A stretch of 54,965 nucleotides of DNA from NCBI RefSeq assembly GCF_902497995.1, contig NZ_CABVII010000035.1, positions 1-54,965 of the forward strand, written 5' to 3'. The position numbers and the translations under genes were made by a program. Numbering within the stretch: the first letter of the stretch is position 1; each line of letters opens with the position of its first letter. This stretch comes from Pseudomonas fluorescens. Lineage in GTDB: Bacteria; Pseudomonadota; Gammaproteobacteria; Pseudomonadales; Pseudomonadaceae. This document shows, one piece after another, positions 15,244 to 26,331 of this stretch. The notes under the pieces were generated by a model. It was not told the origin of the DNA. It searched no databases and saw nothing but the letters and a program-made list of their open reading frames with translations.

Positions 15244-18179
15244 TCGGCATCCAGGTGCAGTGGCGTAATCACCCGACCGTCGCTTTCCGCCTGACCCAGG
15301 CTGGCGTCGATGAAGTACACGCGCTCGTCGGCCAACTGAGCCTTGTCGACCAGATAGTCCTTGATGCTGCTGGCGCGATCCTGACCCAGCTGCCGCAACA
15401 ACACGTCGCTGGAACTCCAGAACTGGATCACGCCCTCACGCATTTTCGCGGTGCGTTCTTCCTTGCCCAGGTCCTTCCATTCGGCGGGGGGCTGAGTCTT
15501 CAGGCGTGTGCGGTAAATACCTTCGAGCAGCGGACCTTTCTCGCTGTCCGGTACTTCCACCAGCGAGGCTTTAGCCGGCACCTTGTCACCGCGGCGCTGC
15601 AGCATTTTATAGTAGTTGTACTTGTATTCCCGTTCCAGGCGTTGCTCGGCAATCAGCGGGCCATCACTGCTTTGCGCGGCAGTACCCTCGATCTCCAGGC
15701 GCAGGGCCGGACGCTCCTTGAGCGCCTGGGACAGTTTGATCAACGAACCCTCGGCGTCCTTGCTCAGGTCGCTTGAACCCGGCGCAAACGCGACCGTGCC
15801 CAAATCTTGCGAACCACCGCCACTGACCAGGCCACCAATCATCTTGAATGGCGCCGCGGCGGCCTTGACGACCAGGTTGCGTAGCGTCTGCCAGATGATA
15901 GGCATGACGCTGAACTGCGGGTTGTTCAGGTCACCGGTCACCGGCAGCTCGATGGAGATCTTGCCGTCGACGTCCTTGAGCAGCGCGATGGCGAGTTTCA
16001 ACGGCAGGCTCACCGCATCCGGACTGTCGACTTTTTCACCGAGTTGCAGTTGTTCGACCACCACCTTGTTTTCAGCCTTGAGCTGGCCTTTGGTGATCCG
16101 GTAATGCAGATCGAGATTGAGCCGGCCCTTGCGGATGCGATAGCCGGCGAATTTGCCGGAGTAGGGCGTCAGGGTCGTCAGTTCCACCCGCTTGAAACTG
16201 GTGGCGATGTCGAGGCTGGCCATCGGGTCGAACGGGTTGACCGAACCCTTGATGGTCACCGGTGCATAGCGGTCGACCTTGCCTTTGATGTCGACACTGG
16301 CCGGTTTCGCCTGGCGACTGTCGATGGTGCCGATCTGTCCGTTGAGCTGTTGAATGGCAGTGGCGAAGTTCGGGGTCAGGCTGAAGTCGGCGAAGTTCGC
16401 CGAGCCGTCATTGATGGCAATGCCGCCAATATGGATGCCCAGTGGTTTGTCCTTACCGGCGGGCTTGGCGGCGGCGGTCTTTGTGCCGGCGTCAGGCGGT
16501 TGCGGGATCAGCAGGTCATCGACGTTGGTGGTGCGGTCGTCGTTGATCATGAAGCGCACATAGGGCTGGAACAGGTTCACCTTGTCGATCGACAGGCTGT
16601 CGCCGTGCTGGTAGTTCAGACCTTCGAGCACCAGTTGCTGCCACTTGAGGAAGTCGCGGGTTTTCAGGGTGTCGAGGGTATGCAACTGATCGACCTGGGC
16701 GCGGCCGGTGACGCTGAACGCCAGCGGCTCGGTGCTTTTCAAGTCGACCGCCAGATCGCTGCAGAGCATGCCGCTGCGCAGTTCGAGGCGAATGAAGGGG
16801 GTGATGTAGGACTGCGCGACCCGCAGGTCGACGTCCTTGGTTTGCACCTTCAGCCTGGCGCTGACCGGAGCCAGATTGACCTCGCCGTCCGCCATGAGCT
16901 TGCCTTGCTTGCCCACGCCCGTGTCGAGCTTGAGGTTGAAGGGCGAGCCATTGAGGCTGTCGAAGTTCTGCAGGTCCAGGTTCAGCGGGCCGACGTCCAG
17001 GGCCACGGGCGGTTGCGCCTTGCGGTCAGCCAGATGCACCTGGTAATTGCGCAGCTGAACGTCTTTGAGCAGTACTTGCCAGGGTTTGCTCGCTGGCGCC
17101 GGTTGGGGTTTCGGTGAATCGGCGGCCGCCGGGGTGCTGGCCGGTTCGGCGTTGGCCTTGGTGGCCGCTTTGGACGGTTGGCTGGCGAACAGTTTCTGCC
17201 AGTCAAGTTGCCCATCGGCTTCAAGGGCGGCCCAGGTTTCCAGTTTCCGGCTGCGGATCTTGCCGACTACCACTTGTTGCCTGGCCAGGTCGACGGTGGT
17301 TTCGCTGACGTCCAGTCGTTCGAGCTTCGCCAGTGGTCGTCCGTCCGGGGCCTTGATGGCGAAAGGTGCGACGCTGACGGCGAGATTGCTCAGCAGCAGT
17401 TCGGTTTCCTTGGACAAGTTGAGCTTATAGTCGGTGCTGAGGTTGACGACGCCCTCTTCGAGCACCAGTGGCACAGCGTCACGCACATAGGGCCAAAAGG
17501 ATTTCATCTTGCCGTCGGTGATCTTCAGCTTACCTTCGGAGGCAAGCGGGATCAGGCTGAAGTTGCCGGTCCAGTCGAGCTGTCCACCTCCCGGGCCGAT
17601 GGCCACCAACGTCATGTCGGCACTGTCTTCGGGCAGGGTGCTGAGGTTCTTCAGTTCGAAATCGAGTTTGTCGTAGAGGAATTCGATGGGCTCGCTCGGC
17701 CGTGCATCCTGGAAGTGCACGTAGCCGCCGGCCAGTTTGATGCGCTCGACCCGCAGGGGGAACGGTTTGGCGTTCGGGTCGGCCGGGGTGGGCTCGCTGG
17801 CGGGCAGCTTGAACAGTCCCAGCAGATTGAGCTTGCCGTCCTTGCCGAAAAGGATTTCGGTCTTGGGTTTGTCCAGTTCGATATCGGACAGGTGCAGCGC
17901 CTTGGTCCAGAGGCTGTCGATCTGCAGATTGGCGTACAGCCGCCCAAAGCCGACCTGTTCCTTGCCCGGCTCACCGATGACCAGGCCCCAAAGTGTCACC
18001 TCGAGGCTGAACGGGTTGAGTTCGATCCGCGTCAGCGTGGCGGGCGTCGTCGCGTAATTGGCCAGTTGCTGGTTGGCCACTCGCAACGCGATACCCGGCA
18101 AAATCAGAAACCCCAGCAGGCTGTAGAGGGCCAGCGCGGTCAACAGGGCGCCAATGGCGCGAATCAATCCTTTGGACAT
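15240..18179 (-). CDS. DUF748 domain-containing envelope protein (AsmA-like)
   Basis: About 979 residues, starting MSKGLIRAIGALLTALALYS with one N-terminal membrane anchor. A large periplasmic region with repeated beta-rich DUF748 blocks follows (for example NLQIDSLWTKALHLSDIELD), interrupted near residue 350 by an Ala/Pro-rich linker. Near the C-terminus, VAFAPGSSDLSKDAEGSLIK resembles an OmpA-type peptidoglycan-binding repeat region. DUF748 proteins are related to AsmA/TamB, implicated in outer-membrane lipid homeostasis. The start is uncertain: an in-frame ATG at 18191 adds four residues. It is coupled to the DUF2845 gene downstream. Confidence 0.8.
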   Translation of the reverse strand: MSKGLIRAIGALLTALALYSLLGFLILPGIALRVANQQLANYATTPATLTRIELNPFSLEVTLWGLVIGEPGKEQVGFGRLYANLQIDSLWTKALHLSDIELDKPKTEILFGKDGKLNLLGLFKLPASEPTPADPNAKPFPLRVERIKLAGGYVHFQDARPSEPIEFLYDKLDFELKNLSTLPEDSADMTLVAIGPGGGQLDWTGNFSLIPLASEGKLKITDGKMKSFWPYVRDAVPLVLEEGVVNLSTDYKLNLSKETELLLSNLAVSVAPFAIKAPDGRPLAKLERLDVSETTVDLARQQVVVGKIRSRKLETWAALEADGQLDWQKLFASQPSKAATKANAEPASTPAAADSPKPQPAPASKPWQVLLKDVQLRNYQVHLADRKAQPPVALDVGPLNLDLQNFDSLNGSPFNLKLDTGVGKQGKLMADGEVNLAPVSARLKVQTKDVDLRVAQSYITPFIRLELRSGMLCSDLAVDLKSTEPLAFSVTGRAQVDQLHTLDTLKTRDFLKWQQLVLEGLNYQHGDSLSIDKVNLFQPYVRFMINDDRTTNVDDLLIPQPPDAGTKTAAAKPAGKDKPLGIHIGGIAINDGSANFADFSLTPNFATAIQQLNGQIGTIDSRQAKPASVDIKGKVDRYAPVTIKGSVNPFDPMASLDIATSFKRVELTTLTPYSGKFAGYRIRKGRLNLDLHYRITKGQLKAENKVVVEQLQLGEKVDSPDAVSLPLKLAIALLKDVDGKISIELPVTGDLNNPQFSVMPIIWQTLRNLVVKAAAAPFKMIGGLVSGGGSQDLGTVAFAPGSSDLSKDAEGSLIKLSQALKERPALRLEIEGTAAQSSDGPLIAEQRLEREYKYNYYKMLQRRGDKVPAKASLVEVPDSEKGPLLEGIYRTRLKTQPPAEWKDLGKEERTAKMREGVIQFWSSSDVLLRQLGQDRASSIKDYLVDKAQLADERVYFIDASLGQAESDGRVITPLHLDAE

Positions 18180-18285
18180 GTGCGGCTTCATTTGTCTGAA
18201 TCGGAGTGCCTTGGAGTATGGCACGCGATTCTGGTTCCGAAGGCACTGCGCTTTGGAGGATTTGTTTTACCTTATTGCTTTGATC

Positions 18286-19302
18286 TCAGAGCTGCAGGAT
18301 CAGCGTTTTCAGCGGCGGCTGTTGATCCATGGACGGAAAATCGCCACCCGGTTTCATCACTGTCCACTCACGCACGGGCCGCCCGGCTTTCTCGGCACAC
18401 CGCAAAACCTGCTCGCGCCAGTCGTCCATGCTGACTTTTGCCAGGTTGTTGCAGCAGATCAGCACGCCATCGTCGGCGGTGGTCAGTAGCGCCGGTTTCA
18501 GCAGGCTCTGGTAGTCGCGCAGCAGGTCGACGGTGCCGAACGCGCTCTTGGCCCAGGCCGGCGGATCCAGTAGCACCAGATCGTACTGGCGCGGTTCCAG
18601 GCGCTGATAACTCGGCAGTTTCTGCCCGCGGCGCTGGCTGATGGGCAGGCCGGCCAACTGCCGGATCGCCGGGAAGTAGTCGGACTGGATGAACCGCATG
18701 CCTGGCAGTTGCGGATTGAGCAAGCCATTCTCGCGACCGACCGCCAGGTTGCCTTCGGCGAAGTCCAGGTTGCACACCTCGCTGGCGCCACCGGCTGCGG
18801 CGCTCAAACCGACGCCGCAGGTATAGGCGAACAGGTTCAGCACCGTTTTGTTTTGGCTGTGCTCCTTGACCCAGCCGCGGGTGTTGCGCAGGTCGAGGAA
18901 CAGCAGTGGGTCCTGGCCTGCATGGCGACCGCGAACCCTATAGTTCAGGCCCCATTCATGGCCGATCAGGTCTCGCAGGGCGGCTTCATCGGCGCGGTAG
19001 ACCGTGTCTTCGCGGTCGATGCGCGAGTTACCCCCGGAGCGGTCGTTGTACACCAGCAGGGTGTCGAGGCCGAGGTGCTGATTGATGGTGTCGTGCAACT
19101 GCAGCAGGGCATCCCGCGTCAAGGACTGGTGAAAGCTTTGCACCAGCAGTTGCGGGCCATAACGGTCGATTGTCAGGCCGCCAGCGCCTTCCTGGCTGCC
19201 ATGGAACAGCCGATAGCAATCGGTGCCTTGCTGGTGCAGCTCGGCGAGCAGGTCCTGGCGATGATCGAGGGCGGCGCGCAGCGCCTGATTCAAGGAAGAC
19301 AT
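18286..19302 (-). CDS. Class I SAM-dependent methyltransferase (RlmI/K-like rRNA methylase)
   Basis: 338 residues. SAM-binding motif I is VLNLFAYTCGVGLSAAAGGA, followed by the acidic NLDFAEGNL, and motif IV is LVLLDPPAWAKSAFG, typical of RlmI/RlmK-type rRNA methyltransferases that modify bases in 23S rRNA. The N-terminal part (ALDHRQDLLAELHQQGTDCY) lacks a full PUA domain, so it is a shorter variant than RlmI. The exact target base cannot be read from sequence. It stands alone, with two REPINs between its start and acs. Confidence 0.8.
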   Translation of the reverse strand: MSSLNQALRAALDHRQDLLAELHQQGTDCYRLFHGSQEGAGGLTIDRYGPQLLVQSFHQSLTRDALLQLHDTINQHLGLDTLLVYNDRSGGNSRIDREDTVYRADEAALRDLIGHEWGLNYRVRGRHAGQDPLLFLDLRNTRGWVKEHSQNKTVLNLFAYTCGVGLSAAAGGASEVCNLDFAEGNLAVGRENGLLNPQLPGMRFIQSDYFPAIRQLAGLPISQRRGQKLPSYQRLEPRQYDLVLLDPPAWAKSAFGTVDLLRDYQSLLKPALLTTADDGVLICCNNLAKVSMDDWREQVLRCAEKAGRPVREWTVMKPGGDFPSMDQQPPLKTLILQL

Positions 19303-19364
19303 GCTGGGCGCCTTGCAGGAGGGAATTCGGGCGCGGGAGTTTAACAGCTATACAAGAGAAGAAC

Positions 19365-19480
19365 CTGTAGGAGCAGCCGGGTCGACGCTCGATTGCTCGC
19401 GATGGACGTCAGAGATACGCGCAGCATCAGTCAGCACGTGTCGTCCTTGCGTTTTTCGCGGGCAAGCCTCGCTCCTACAG
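19365..19480. repeat. REPIN A upstream of the methyltransferase gene
   Basis: CTGTAGGAGC...GATTGCTCGCG on the left and TCGCGGGCAAGCCTCGCTCCTACAG on the right. The left arm carries a short insertion (AGCCGGGTCGAC). It is the first of two adjacent REPINs. Confidence 0.75.
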
Positions 19481-19487
19481 AATTACC

Positions 19488-19599
19488 CCCTGTAGGAGCG
19501 AGGCTTGCCCGCGAAAGCGTCGGATCAGTCCACATCACTGTTGAATGTGCCGGCCTCTTCGCGGGCAAGTCGGATCGCCGCACCGCTCGCTCCTACAGG
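19488..19599. repeat. REPIN B downstream of acs
   Basis: CCCTGTAGGAGCGAGGCTTG begins the left arm. The right arm ends GCTCGCTCCTACAGG and has an insertion TCGGATCGCCGCACC that breaks the palindrome. It begins 8 bases after REPIN A. Confidence 0.75.
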
Positions 19600-19617
19600 G
19601 GGAAACCGCGCACCACG

Positions 19618-21555
<1,938 letters not shown>

Positions 21556-21562
21556 GACGGTT

Positions 21563-21575
21563 CCTTATTCTTGTT
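21563..21575 (-). promoter_or_regulatory. A-rich Hfq/Crc (CA) motif over the acs ribosome site
   Basis: Minus-strand AACAAGAATAAGG reads AAC AAG AAT AAG and merges with the AAGGA Shine-Dalgarno of acs. Binding of Hfq/Crc here would block translation initiation; acs is a known Crc-controlled function in Pseudomonas. Confidence 0.65.
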
Positions 21576-21641
21576 TTGGTAAACAAGTAATAAAGATGCG
21601 CCGAGTGGAAGGCGGGTTCAAGACCCGAAAACAAGCCCCCC

Positions 21642-21733
21642 CTGTAGGAGCGAAGCTTGCTCGCGAAGCAGACGACTCGGTGTATCAAGTACACCGAGTC
21701 ATCGTTTTTCGCGAGCAAGCTTCGCTCCTACAG
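21642..21733. repeat. REPIN between acs and pgi
   Basis: CTGTAGGAGCGAAGCTTGCT and its reverse complement bound a 92-bp near-perfect palindrome. The inner loop is different from the other REPINs (GACTCGGTGTAtcaagTACACCGAGTC). Confidence 0.85.
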
Positions 21734-21747
21734 GAGGTGGCGTCAAA

Positions 21748-23412
21748 TCACCCGCGGTGACGACCGCGGAAGTAGTTGATCAGGCCTTGGGTGGAAGCAT
21801 CGTCAGCCGGGGTTTCTTCGCTGCCGACCAGGCGGTTGTAGACGCCTTTGCCCAGCTCCTTGCCCAGCTCCACGCCCCACTGGTCGAAGGCGTTGATGCC
21901 CCAGACCACGCTTTGCACGAAGACTTTGTGTTCGTACATCGCCACCAGCGCGCCGAGACGACGCGGGCTGATGCGCTCGACCACCAGGGTGTTGCTCGGA
22001 CGGTTGCCCGGAATCACCTTGTGCGGTGCGATTTTCTGTACGTTTTCTTCGCTCATGCCCTTGGCACGCAATTCGGCTTCTGCCTCGGTGCGGTTCTTGC
22101 CGAGCATCAGCGCCTGGCTTTGGGACAGGCAGTTGGCGTACAGCCACTGGTGATGGTCGGACACCGGGTTGTAGCTGACGATCGGCACGATGAAGTCGGC
22201 CGGGATCAGCTGGGTGCCTTGGTGCAGCAACTGGTGATAGGCGTGCTGGCCGTTGCAACCCACGCCACCCCAGATGACCGGACCGGTGTCGGTGGACACG
22301 GGAGTGCCGTCCTGACGGACGCTCTTGCCGTTGGACTCCATGTCCAGCTGTTGCAAGTGTTTGGTGATGTTACGCAGATAGTGGTCGTACGGCAGGATCG
22401 CATGGCTCTGCGCGCCCCAGAAGTTGCCGTACCAGACGCCGAGCAAAGCCAGCAGCACCGGCATGTTCTGATCGAATGGCGCACTCTGGAAGTGCTGGTC
22501 CATGGTGTAGGCGCCGGACAACAGTTCCTTGAAGTTCGACATGCCGATGGCCAGGGCAATCGGCAGGCCGATGGCCGACCACAGGGAGTAACGCCCGCCG
22601 ACCCAATCCCACATCGGGAAGATGTTTTCTTCGCGGATACCGAACGCCACGGCCGCAGCGTTGTTGCTGGATACGGCGATGAAGTGACGATACAGCTCGG
22701 CCTCCGAGCCACCTTGAGCCAGGTACCAGGCACGTGCGGCCTGAGCATTCTTCAGGGTTTCGAGGGTGTTGAAGGATTTCGACGAGACGATGAACAGCGT
22801 GGTCTCGGCGCGCAGCTTCAGGGTCAGTTCGTGGAACTCGCTGCCATCGATGTTCGCCAGGTAGTGGCAGCGCACGCCTTTCTGCGCGTAGGACAGCAGC
22901 GCTTCGGAGACCAGCTCCGGGCCGAGGAAGGAGCCACCGATGCCGATGTTCACCACGTCGGTGATCGGCTTCTCGGTGTAACCACGCCACAGGCCATCGT
23001 GAATACGGCCCACGAGGTCGGTGATCTGGTTCAGTACCTTGTGCACTTCCGGCATCACGTTGACGCCGTTGACCGACAGCTTGTCGCCCACCGGGCGGCG
23101 CAGGGCGGTGTGCAAGGCCGGACGACCTTCCGAGGAGTTGACAATTTCGCCGTCGAACAGCGCTTTGATCGCGCCCTGGAGGTCGACTTCGTTGGCCAGG
23201 CCCACCAGCAGGTTGCGGGTCTGGGTGTTGATCAGGTTCTTCGAATAGTCGAGAAACAGACCACAGCTGCTGAGGGTGAATTGAGTAAAGCGCTGCGGAT
23301 CGGCATTAAAGGCTTCGCGCATGCTGAAATCCTGCATGGCTTGGCGGTGGTCATTCAACGCTTGCCAGGCGGGCAGAGCGGTCACATCGTGAGGAGTGCG
23401 GTAGTACGCCAT
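21748..23412 (-). CDS. pgi: Glucose-6-phosphate isomerase
   Basis: 554 residues, interconverting glucose-6-phosphate and fructose-6-phosphate. Signature regions are visible: GIGGSFLGPELVSEALLSY (phosphosugar site), VIWGGVGCNGQHAYHQLLHQ with the catalytic Glu/His area, and SVVWGINAFDQWGVELGK (PGI signature 2). In pseudomonads, which use the Entner-Doudoroff route, it mainly serves gluconeogenesis and recycling of triose phosphates. It is monocistronic, between two REPINs. The start at 23412 follows family length. Confidence 0.96.
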   Translation of the reverse strand: MAYYRTPHDVTALPAWQALNDHRQAMQDFSMREAFNADPQRFTQFTLSSCGLFLDYSKNLINTQTRNLLVGLANEVDLQGAIKALFDGEIVNSSEGRPALHTALRRPVGDKLSVNGVNVMPEVHKVLNQITDLVGRIHDGLWRGYTEKPITDVVNIGIGGSFLGPELVSEALLSYAQKGVRCHYLANIDGSEFHELTLKLRAETTLFIVSSKSFNTLETLKNAQAARAWYLAQGGSEAELYRHFIAVSSNNAAAVAFGIREENIFPMWDWVGGRYSLWSAIGLPIALAIGMSNFKELLSGAYTMDQHFQSAPFDQNMPVLLALLGVWYGNFWGAQSHAILPYDHYLRNITKHLQQLDMESNGKSVRQDGTPVSTDTGPVIWGGVGCNGQHAYHQLLHQGTQLIPADFIVPIVSYNPVSDHHQWLYANCLSQSQALMLGKNRTEAEAELRAKGMSEENVQKIAPHKVIPGNRPSNTLVVERISPRRLGALVAMYEHKVFVQSVVWGINAFDQWGVELGKELGKGVYNRLVGSEETPADDASTQGLINYFRGRHRG

Positions 23413-23590
23413 CGCTGCGGGTTTCCTTTTTACTTGAACGGCCTTTTGAACACTAAAAATCGCGGAACGCTGTGGGTGGGCGGTCCGGTCAACTGCGTCG
23501 ACACGATTTCATGGCGCAGGGCGAATACAGTAACTCCCGCGCGATGATCTGTCTTGGCTTTGTCTGACCTGTTTCCGGTACTTTTTTAAC

Positions 23591-23644
23591 ATCGAACCGA
23601 GGAACGGTCCGACAGACGGAGGGGGAGGCAGGCTTCGGTTCGAT
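23591..23644. repeat. Inverted repeat upstream of pgi
   Basis: ATCGAACCGA (23591-23600) and TCGGTTCGAT (23635-23644) are perfect 10-base inverted repeats around a 34-base purine-rich centre. The surrounding 23413-23717 stretch (305 bases) holds no convincing gene. Neither side ends in a T-tract, so it is not a simple terminator. Confidence 0.5.
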
Positions 23645-23717
23645 CGGGCGACCTGGACCGGCACTGGCCCGAAGGCTTCAAAGGCAGGAATGCGATAGGG
23701 AAACCGACGCAGAACCC

Positions 23718-23809
23718 CTGTGGGAGCGAGCCTGCTCGCGAAGACGCTCTGACATTCAACGATGAGGGTGAATGTGAGATCGCTTTCGCGAGCAGGCTCG
23801 CTCCCACAG
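23718..23809. repeat. REPIN between pgi and panC
   Basis: CTGTGGGAGCGAGCCTGCTC at the left and the reverse complement at the right form a 92-bp palindrome with a central imperfect loop. It lies 14 bases after the panC stop. Confidence 0.85.
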
Positions 23810-23823
23810 GGAAATTGCGGTGT

Positions 23824-24678
23824 TCAGGCGTCGAGTTTCAGATGCAAGTTGTCGATCAACCGCGTTGTCCCCAGGAACGCCGCCACCAGAATCACCAGAT
23901 CCCGATCCTGCGCAGTCGCCGGGCGCAAGGTCTGGGCGTGGCGAATTTCCAGGTAATCCGGACGCAGGCCAGCCGCTTCAAGCTGCTTGATCTGCACGCC
24001 GATCAGCGCCGGGAAATCCCGGTCGCCTTGTTTGATGGCTTCGCCAATCGACGACAGCGTGCGATACACAATCGGCGCCACGGCCCGCTGTTCTTCGCTG
24101 AGGAAGCCATTGCGCGACGACAGCGCCAGGCCGTCGGCCGCACGCACGGTCGGTTCACCAATGATCTGGATCGGCATGTTCAGGTCATGGACCAGGGATT
24201 TGATCACCGCCAGTTGCTGGAAGTCTTTCTGACCAAAAATCGCCAGGTCCGGCTGGACCATGTTGAACAACTTGTTGACGACCGTCGCCACCCCTTCGAA
24301 ATGCCCGGGACGGCTGGCGCCGCACAAACCTTCTGAGAGCTGCGGAACACTGACCCGGGTCTGGCCGGTCATGCCGTCGGGGTACATTTCTTCGACGGAT
24401 GGCGCGAACAGCAAGTGGCAACCGGCCTCGAGCAATTTTTCCTGGTCGGCGGCAAGGGTCCGGGGGTATTTGTCGAGGTCTTCGCCCGCGCCGAATTGCA
24501 GCGGATTGACGAAAATGCTCGCGACCACGAAATCCACCCGCTGGGTGGCTTTGGTAATCAGCGCTACATGACCTCTGTGCAGGTTACCCATGGTCGGCAC
24601 GAAGCCGATGCGCTTGCCTTCGCTGCGGGCACGGGCCACGGCGGCCCGCAGTTCGCGTACGGTTTTGACGGTGTTCAT
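23824..24678 (-). CDS. panC: Pantothenate synthetase (pantoate--beta-alanine ligase)
   Basis: 284 residues, joining pantoate and beta-alanine with ATP to make pantothenate. Typical motifs: FVPTMGNLHRGHVALI (ATP-binding HIGH-like region, residues about 25-40), SIFVNPLQFGAGEDLDKYPR, and FGQKDFQQLAVIKSLVHDL. The ATG overlaps the panB stop by 4 bp, giving a panB-panC operon. Length normal. Confidence 0.96.
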   Translation of the reverse strand: MNTVKTVRELRAAVARARSEGKRIGFVPTMGNLHRGHVALITKATQRVDFVVASIFVNPLQFGAGEDLDKYPRTLAADQEKLLEAGCHLLFAPSVEEMYPDGMTGQTRVSVPQLSEGLCGASRPGHFEGVATVVNKLFNMVQPDLAIFGQKDFQQLAVIKSLVHDLNMPIQIIGEPTVRAADGLALSSRNGFLSEEQRAVAPIVYRTLSSIGEAIKQGDRDFPALIGVQIKQLEAAGLRPDYLEIRHAQTLRPATAQDRDLVILVAAFLGTTRLIDNLHLKLDA

Positions 24679-25475
24679 GCAGAGAATCCGTGTTCGATAC
24701 CTGGGAAAGATGCCGCTTTTACTTCAGCGACGTAAGCGCTCAAGGCCGCGTGAATGCTGGTTTGGCCAGCCATGAAGTTCTTCACGAACTTTGGCACGCG
24801 GCCGGTAATGGACAGGCCCAGCATGTCGTGCAGAACCAGCACCTGGCCATCGGTGCCGCTGCCGGCACCGATGCCGATCACCGGGATCTTCACCGCCTGG
24901 GAAATTTCTACGGCCAGTTCACTCGGCACGCATTCGAGGAGCAGCATCGCCGCGCCGGCCTGTTCGAGGGAGATCGCGTCGGCACGCATCTGCCGCGCCT
25001 GGTTTTCGTTGCGGCCCTGGACTTTGTAACCGCCGAGGATGTTCACCGACTGCGGTGTCAGCCCCATGTGCGCGCATACCGGAATGCCGCGTTCGGCCAG
25101 CAGACGGATCGAGTCTGCGAGCCACAAGGCCCCTTCGACCTTGACCATGTGCGCCCCGGCCTGCATCAACAGCGCGCTGTTGGTCATGGCTTGTTCGGTG
25201 GTGGCGTAGGCCATGAAGGGCAGGTCGGCAAGAATCAACGCATCGGCGTTGCCGCGTTTGACGGCTGCCACGTGATAAGCCATTTCAGCGGTGGTGACCG
25301 GCAGGGTGCTGTCGTGGCCCTGCAAAACCATGCCGAGGGAGTCGCCCACCAGCAGCACTTCGACACCCGCTTCGTTGCAAGCGTGGGCGAAAGTTGCGTC
25401 ATAGCAGGTCAGCATGGTGATTTTTTCACCTTTTTGCTTGAGACCTTGCAGCGTGGTCAGGGTGATGGCTGGCAT
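24675..25475 (-). CDS. panB: 3-methyl-2-oxobutanoate hydroxymethyltransferase
   Basis: 266 residues, the first step of pantothenate synthesis (ketopantoate from ketoisovalerate and methylene-THF). Motifs: MLTCYDATFAHACNEAGVEV, LVGDSLGMVLQGHDSTLPVT (metal-binding Asp), MGLTPQSVNILGGYKVQGR, and VIGIGAGSGTDGQVLVLHD. It is first gene of panB-panC. Its substrate is supplied by the branched-chain pathway whose ilvIHC genes are also in this window. The 265 bases before it, up to the REPIN at 25741, hold no gene that I can see. Confidence 0.96.
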   Translation of the reverse strand: MPAITLTTLQGLKQKGEKITMLTCYDATFAHACNEAGVEVLLVGDSLGMVLQGHDSTLPVTTAEMAYHVAAVKRGNADALILADLPFMAYATTEQAMTNSALLMQAGAHMVKVEGALWLADSIRLLAERGIPVCAHMGLTPQSVNILGGYKVQGRNENQARQMRADAISLEQAGAAMLLLECVPSELAVEISQAVKIPVIGIGAGSGTDGQVLVLHDMLGLSITGRVPKFVKNFMAGQTSIHAALSAYVAEVKAASFPGIEHGFSA

Positions 25476-25740
25476 GAAAAGTTCCTCATTCAGGCGCTGT
25501 GGAAACTACTGCGAGTAACGCGCGTGATTCTTCGTTAAATACAGGCGCACGGTCTGTTGTCGTGCTTTGAAGGCCTGGATTGCGCCCTTCAACGCCGTGT
25601 TGGCGACAGCGGGACGCCTATAGTCGTGAGGAGAACTCGGGAAGTCAATTGGGTGTGTTACCGCGTTGTTACATGCGGGGTGTTACCGGGGTAACTGATG
25701 CGTTTCAGCAAGCGCAGGTCTTGTGTTCGACACAAAACAA

Positions 25741-25831
25741 TGTGGGAGCGGGCTTGCTCGCGAATGCGGTGTGTCAGTCAACATTGATGCTGAATGACAC
25801 ACCGCATTCGCGAGCAAGCCCGCTCCCACAG
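25741..25831. repeat. REPIN between panB and folK
   Basis: TGTGGGAGCGGGCTTGCTCG and its reverse complement enclose GCGGTGTGTCAGTCAACA / TGCTGAATGACACACCGC. It is the best conserved full palindrome of the window, with loop core shared with 42384-42474. Confidence 0.88.
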
Positions 25832-25842
25832 GGGGATCTGAG

Positions 25843-26328
25843 TCAATTCGGGGGGAGTCGTTCCAGCCCGACGAACGGGCAAGCTGCGAGCAGGTCGGTT
25901 AGCCTCCGGCCATCAGCCAGGCGCAAGTCCGCAGGCGCCAGTTCCGCCAGCGGATACAGCACGAAGGCCCGCTCCTGCAAATGGTAATGAGGGACTTTGA
26001 GGCGAGGCTCGTCGATCAGCCGATCACCGAACAGCACAATATCGAGATCCAGCGTACGTGGCCCCCAACGTTCCAGGCGCTCGCGGCCCTGCCCATTCTC
26101 GATCGCTTGCAGCGCATCCAGCAGCTCCAGCGGTGGGAGCATGCTATCGAGGGCGGCGATCGCGTTGGTGTACCGCGGTTGGCCGGGCAGCAGCGAATCG
26201 CTTTGATAAAACGCCGAAACCCCGACCAGTTCGGTCTGCGGCAACTGCGCCAGCCCATCGATCGCGCTGCGCAATTGTTCGGCGGGGTCAGCCAGGTTGC
26301 TGCCCATGCCGATGTAGATGCGTTCCAT
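25843..26328 (-). CDS. folK: HPPK (6-hydroxymethyl-dihydropterin pyrophosphokinase)
   Basis: 161 residues. The start YIGMGSNLADPAEQLRSAI and the later signature GPRTLDLDIVLFGD (residues about 89-102), with the Asp pair that binds Mg-ATP, define FolK of folate synthesis. VPHYHLQERAFVLYPL follows. It starts 3 bases after the pcnB stop, the conserved pcnB-folK pair. Length normal. Confidence 0.95.
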   Translation of the reverse strand: MERIYIGMGSNLADPAEQLRSAIDGLAQLPQTELVGVSAFYQSDSLLPGQPRYTNAIAALDSMLPPLELLDALQAIENGQGRERLERWGPRTLDLDIVLFGDRLIDEPRLKVPHYHLQERAFVLYPLAELAPADLRLADGRRLTDLLAACPFVGLERLPPN

Positions 26329-26331
26329 GGA

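Noticed and set aside
19365..19599. CRISPR-like repeated units
   Set aside because: The repeats are palindromic REP pairs with unequal spacing, no regular spacers and no cas genes nearby.
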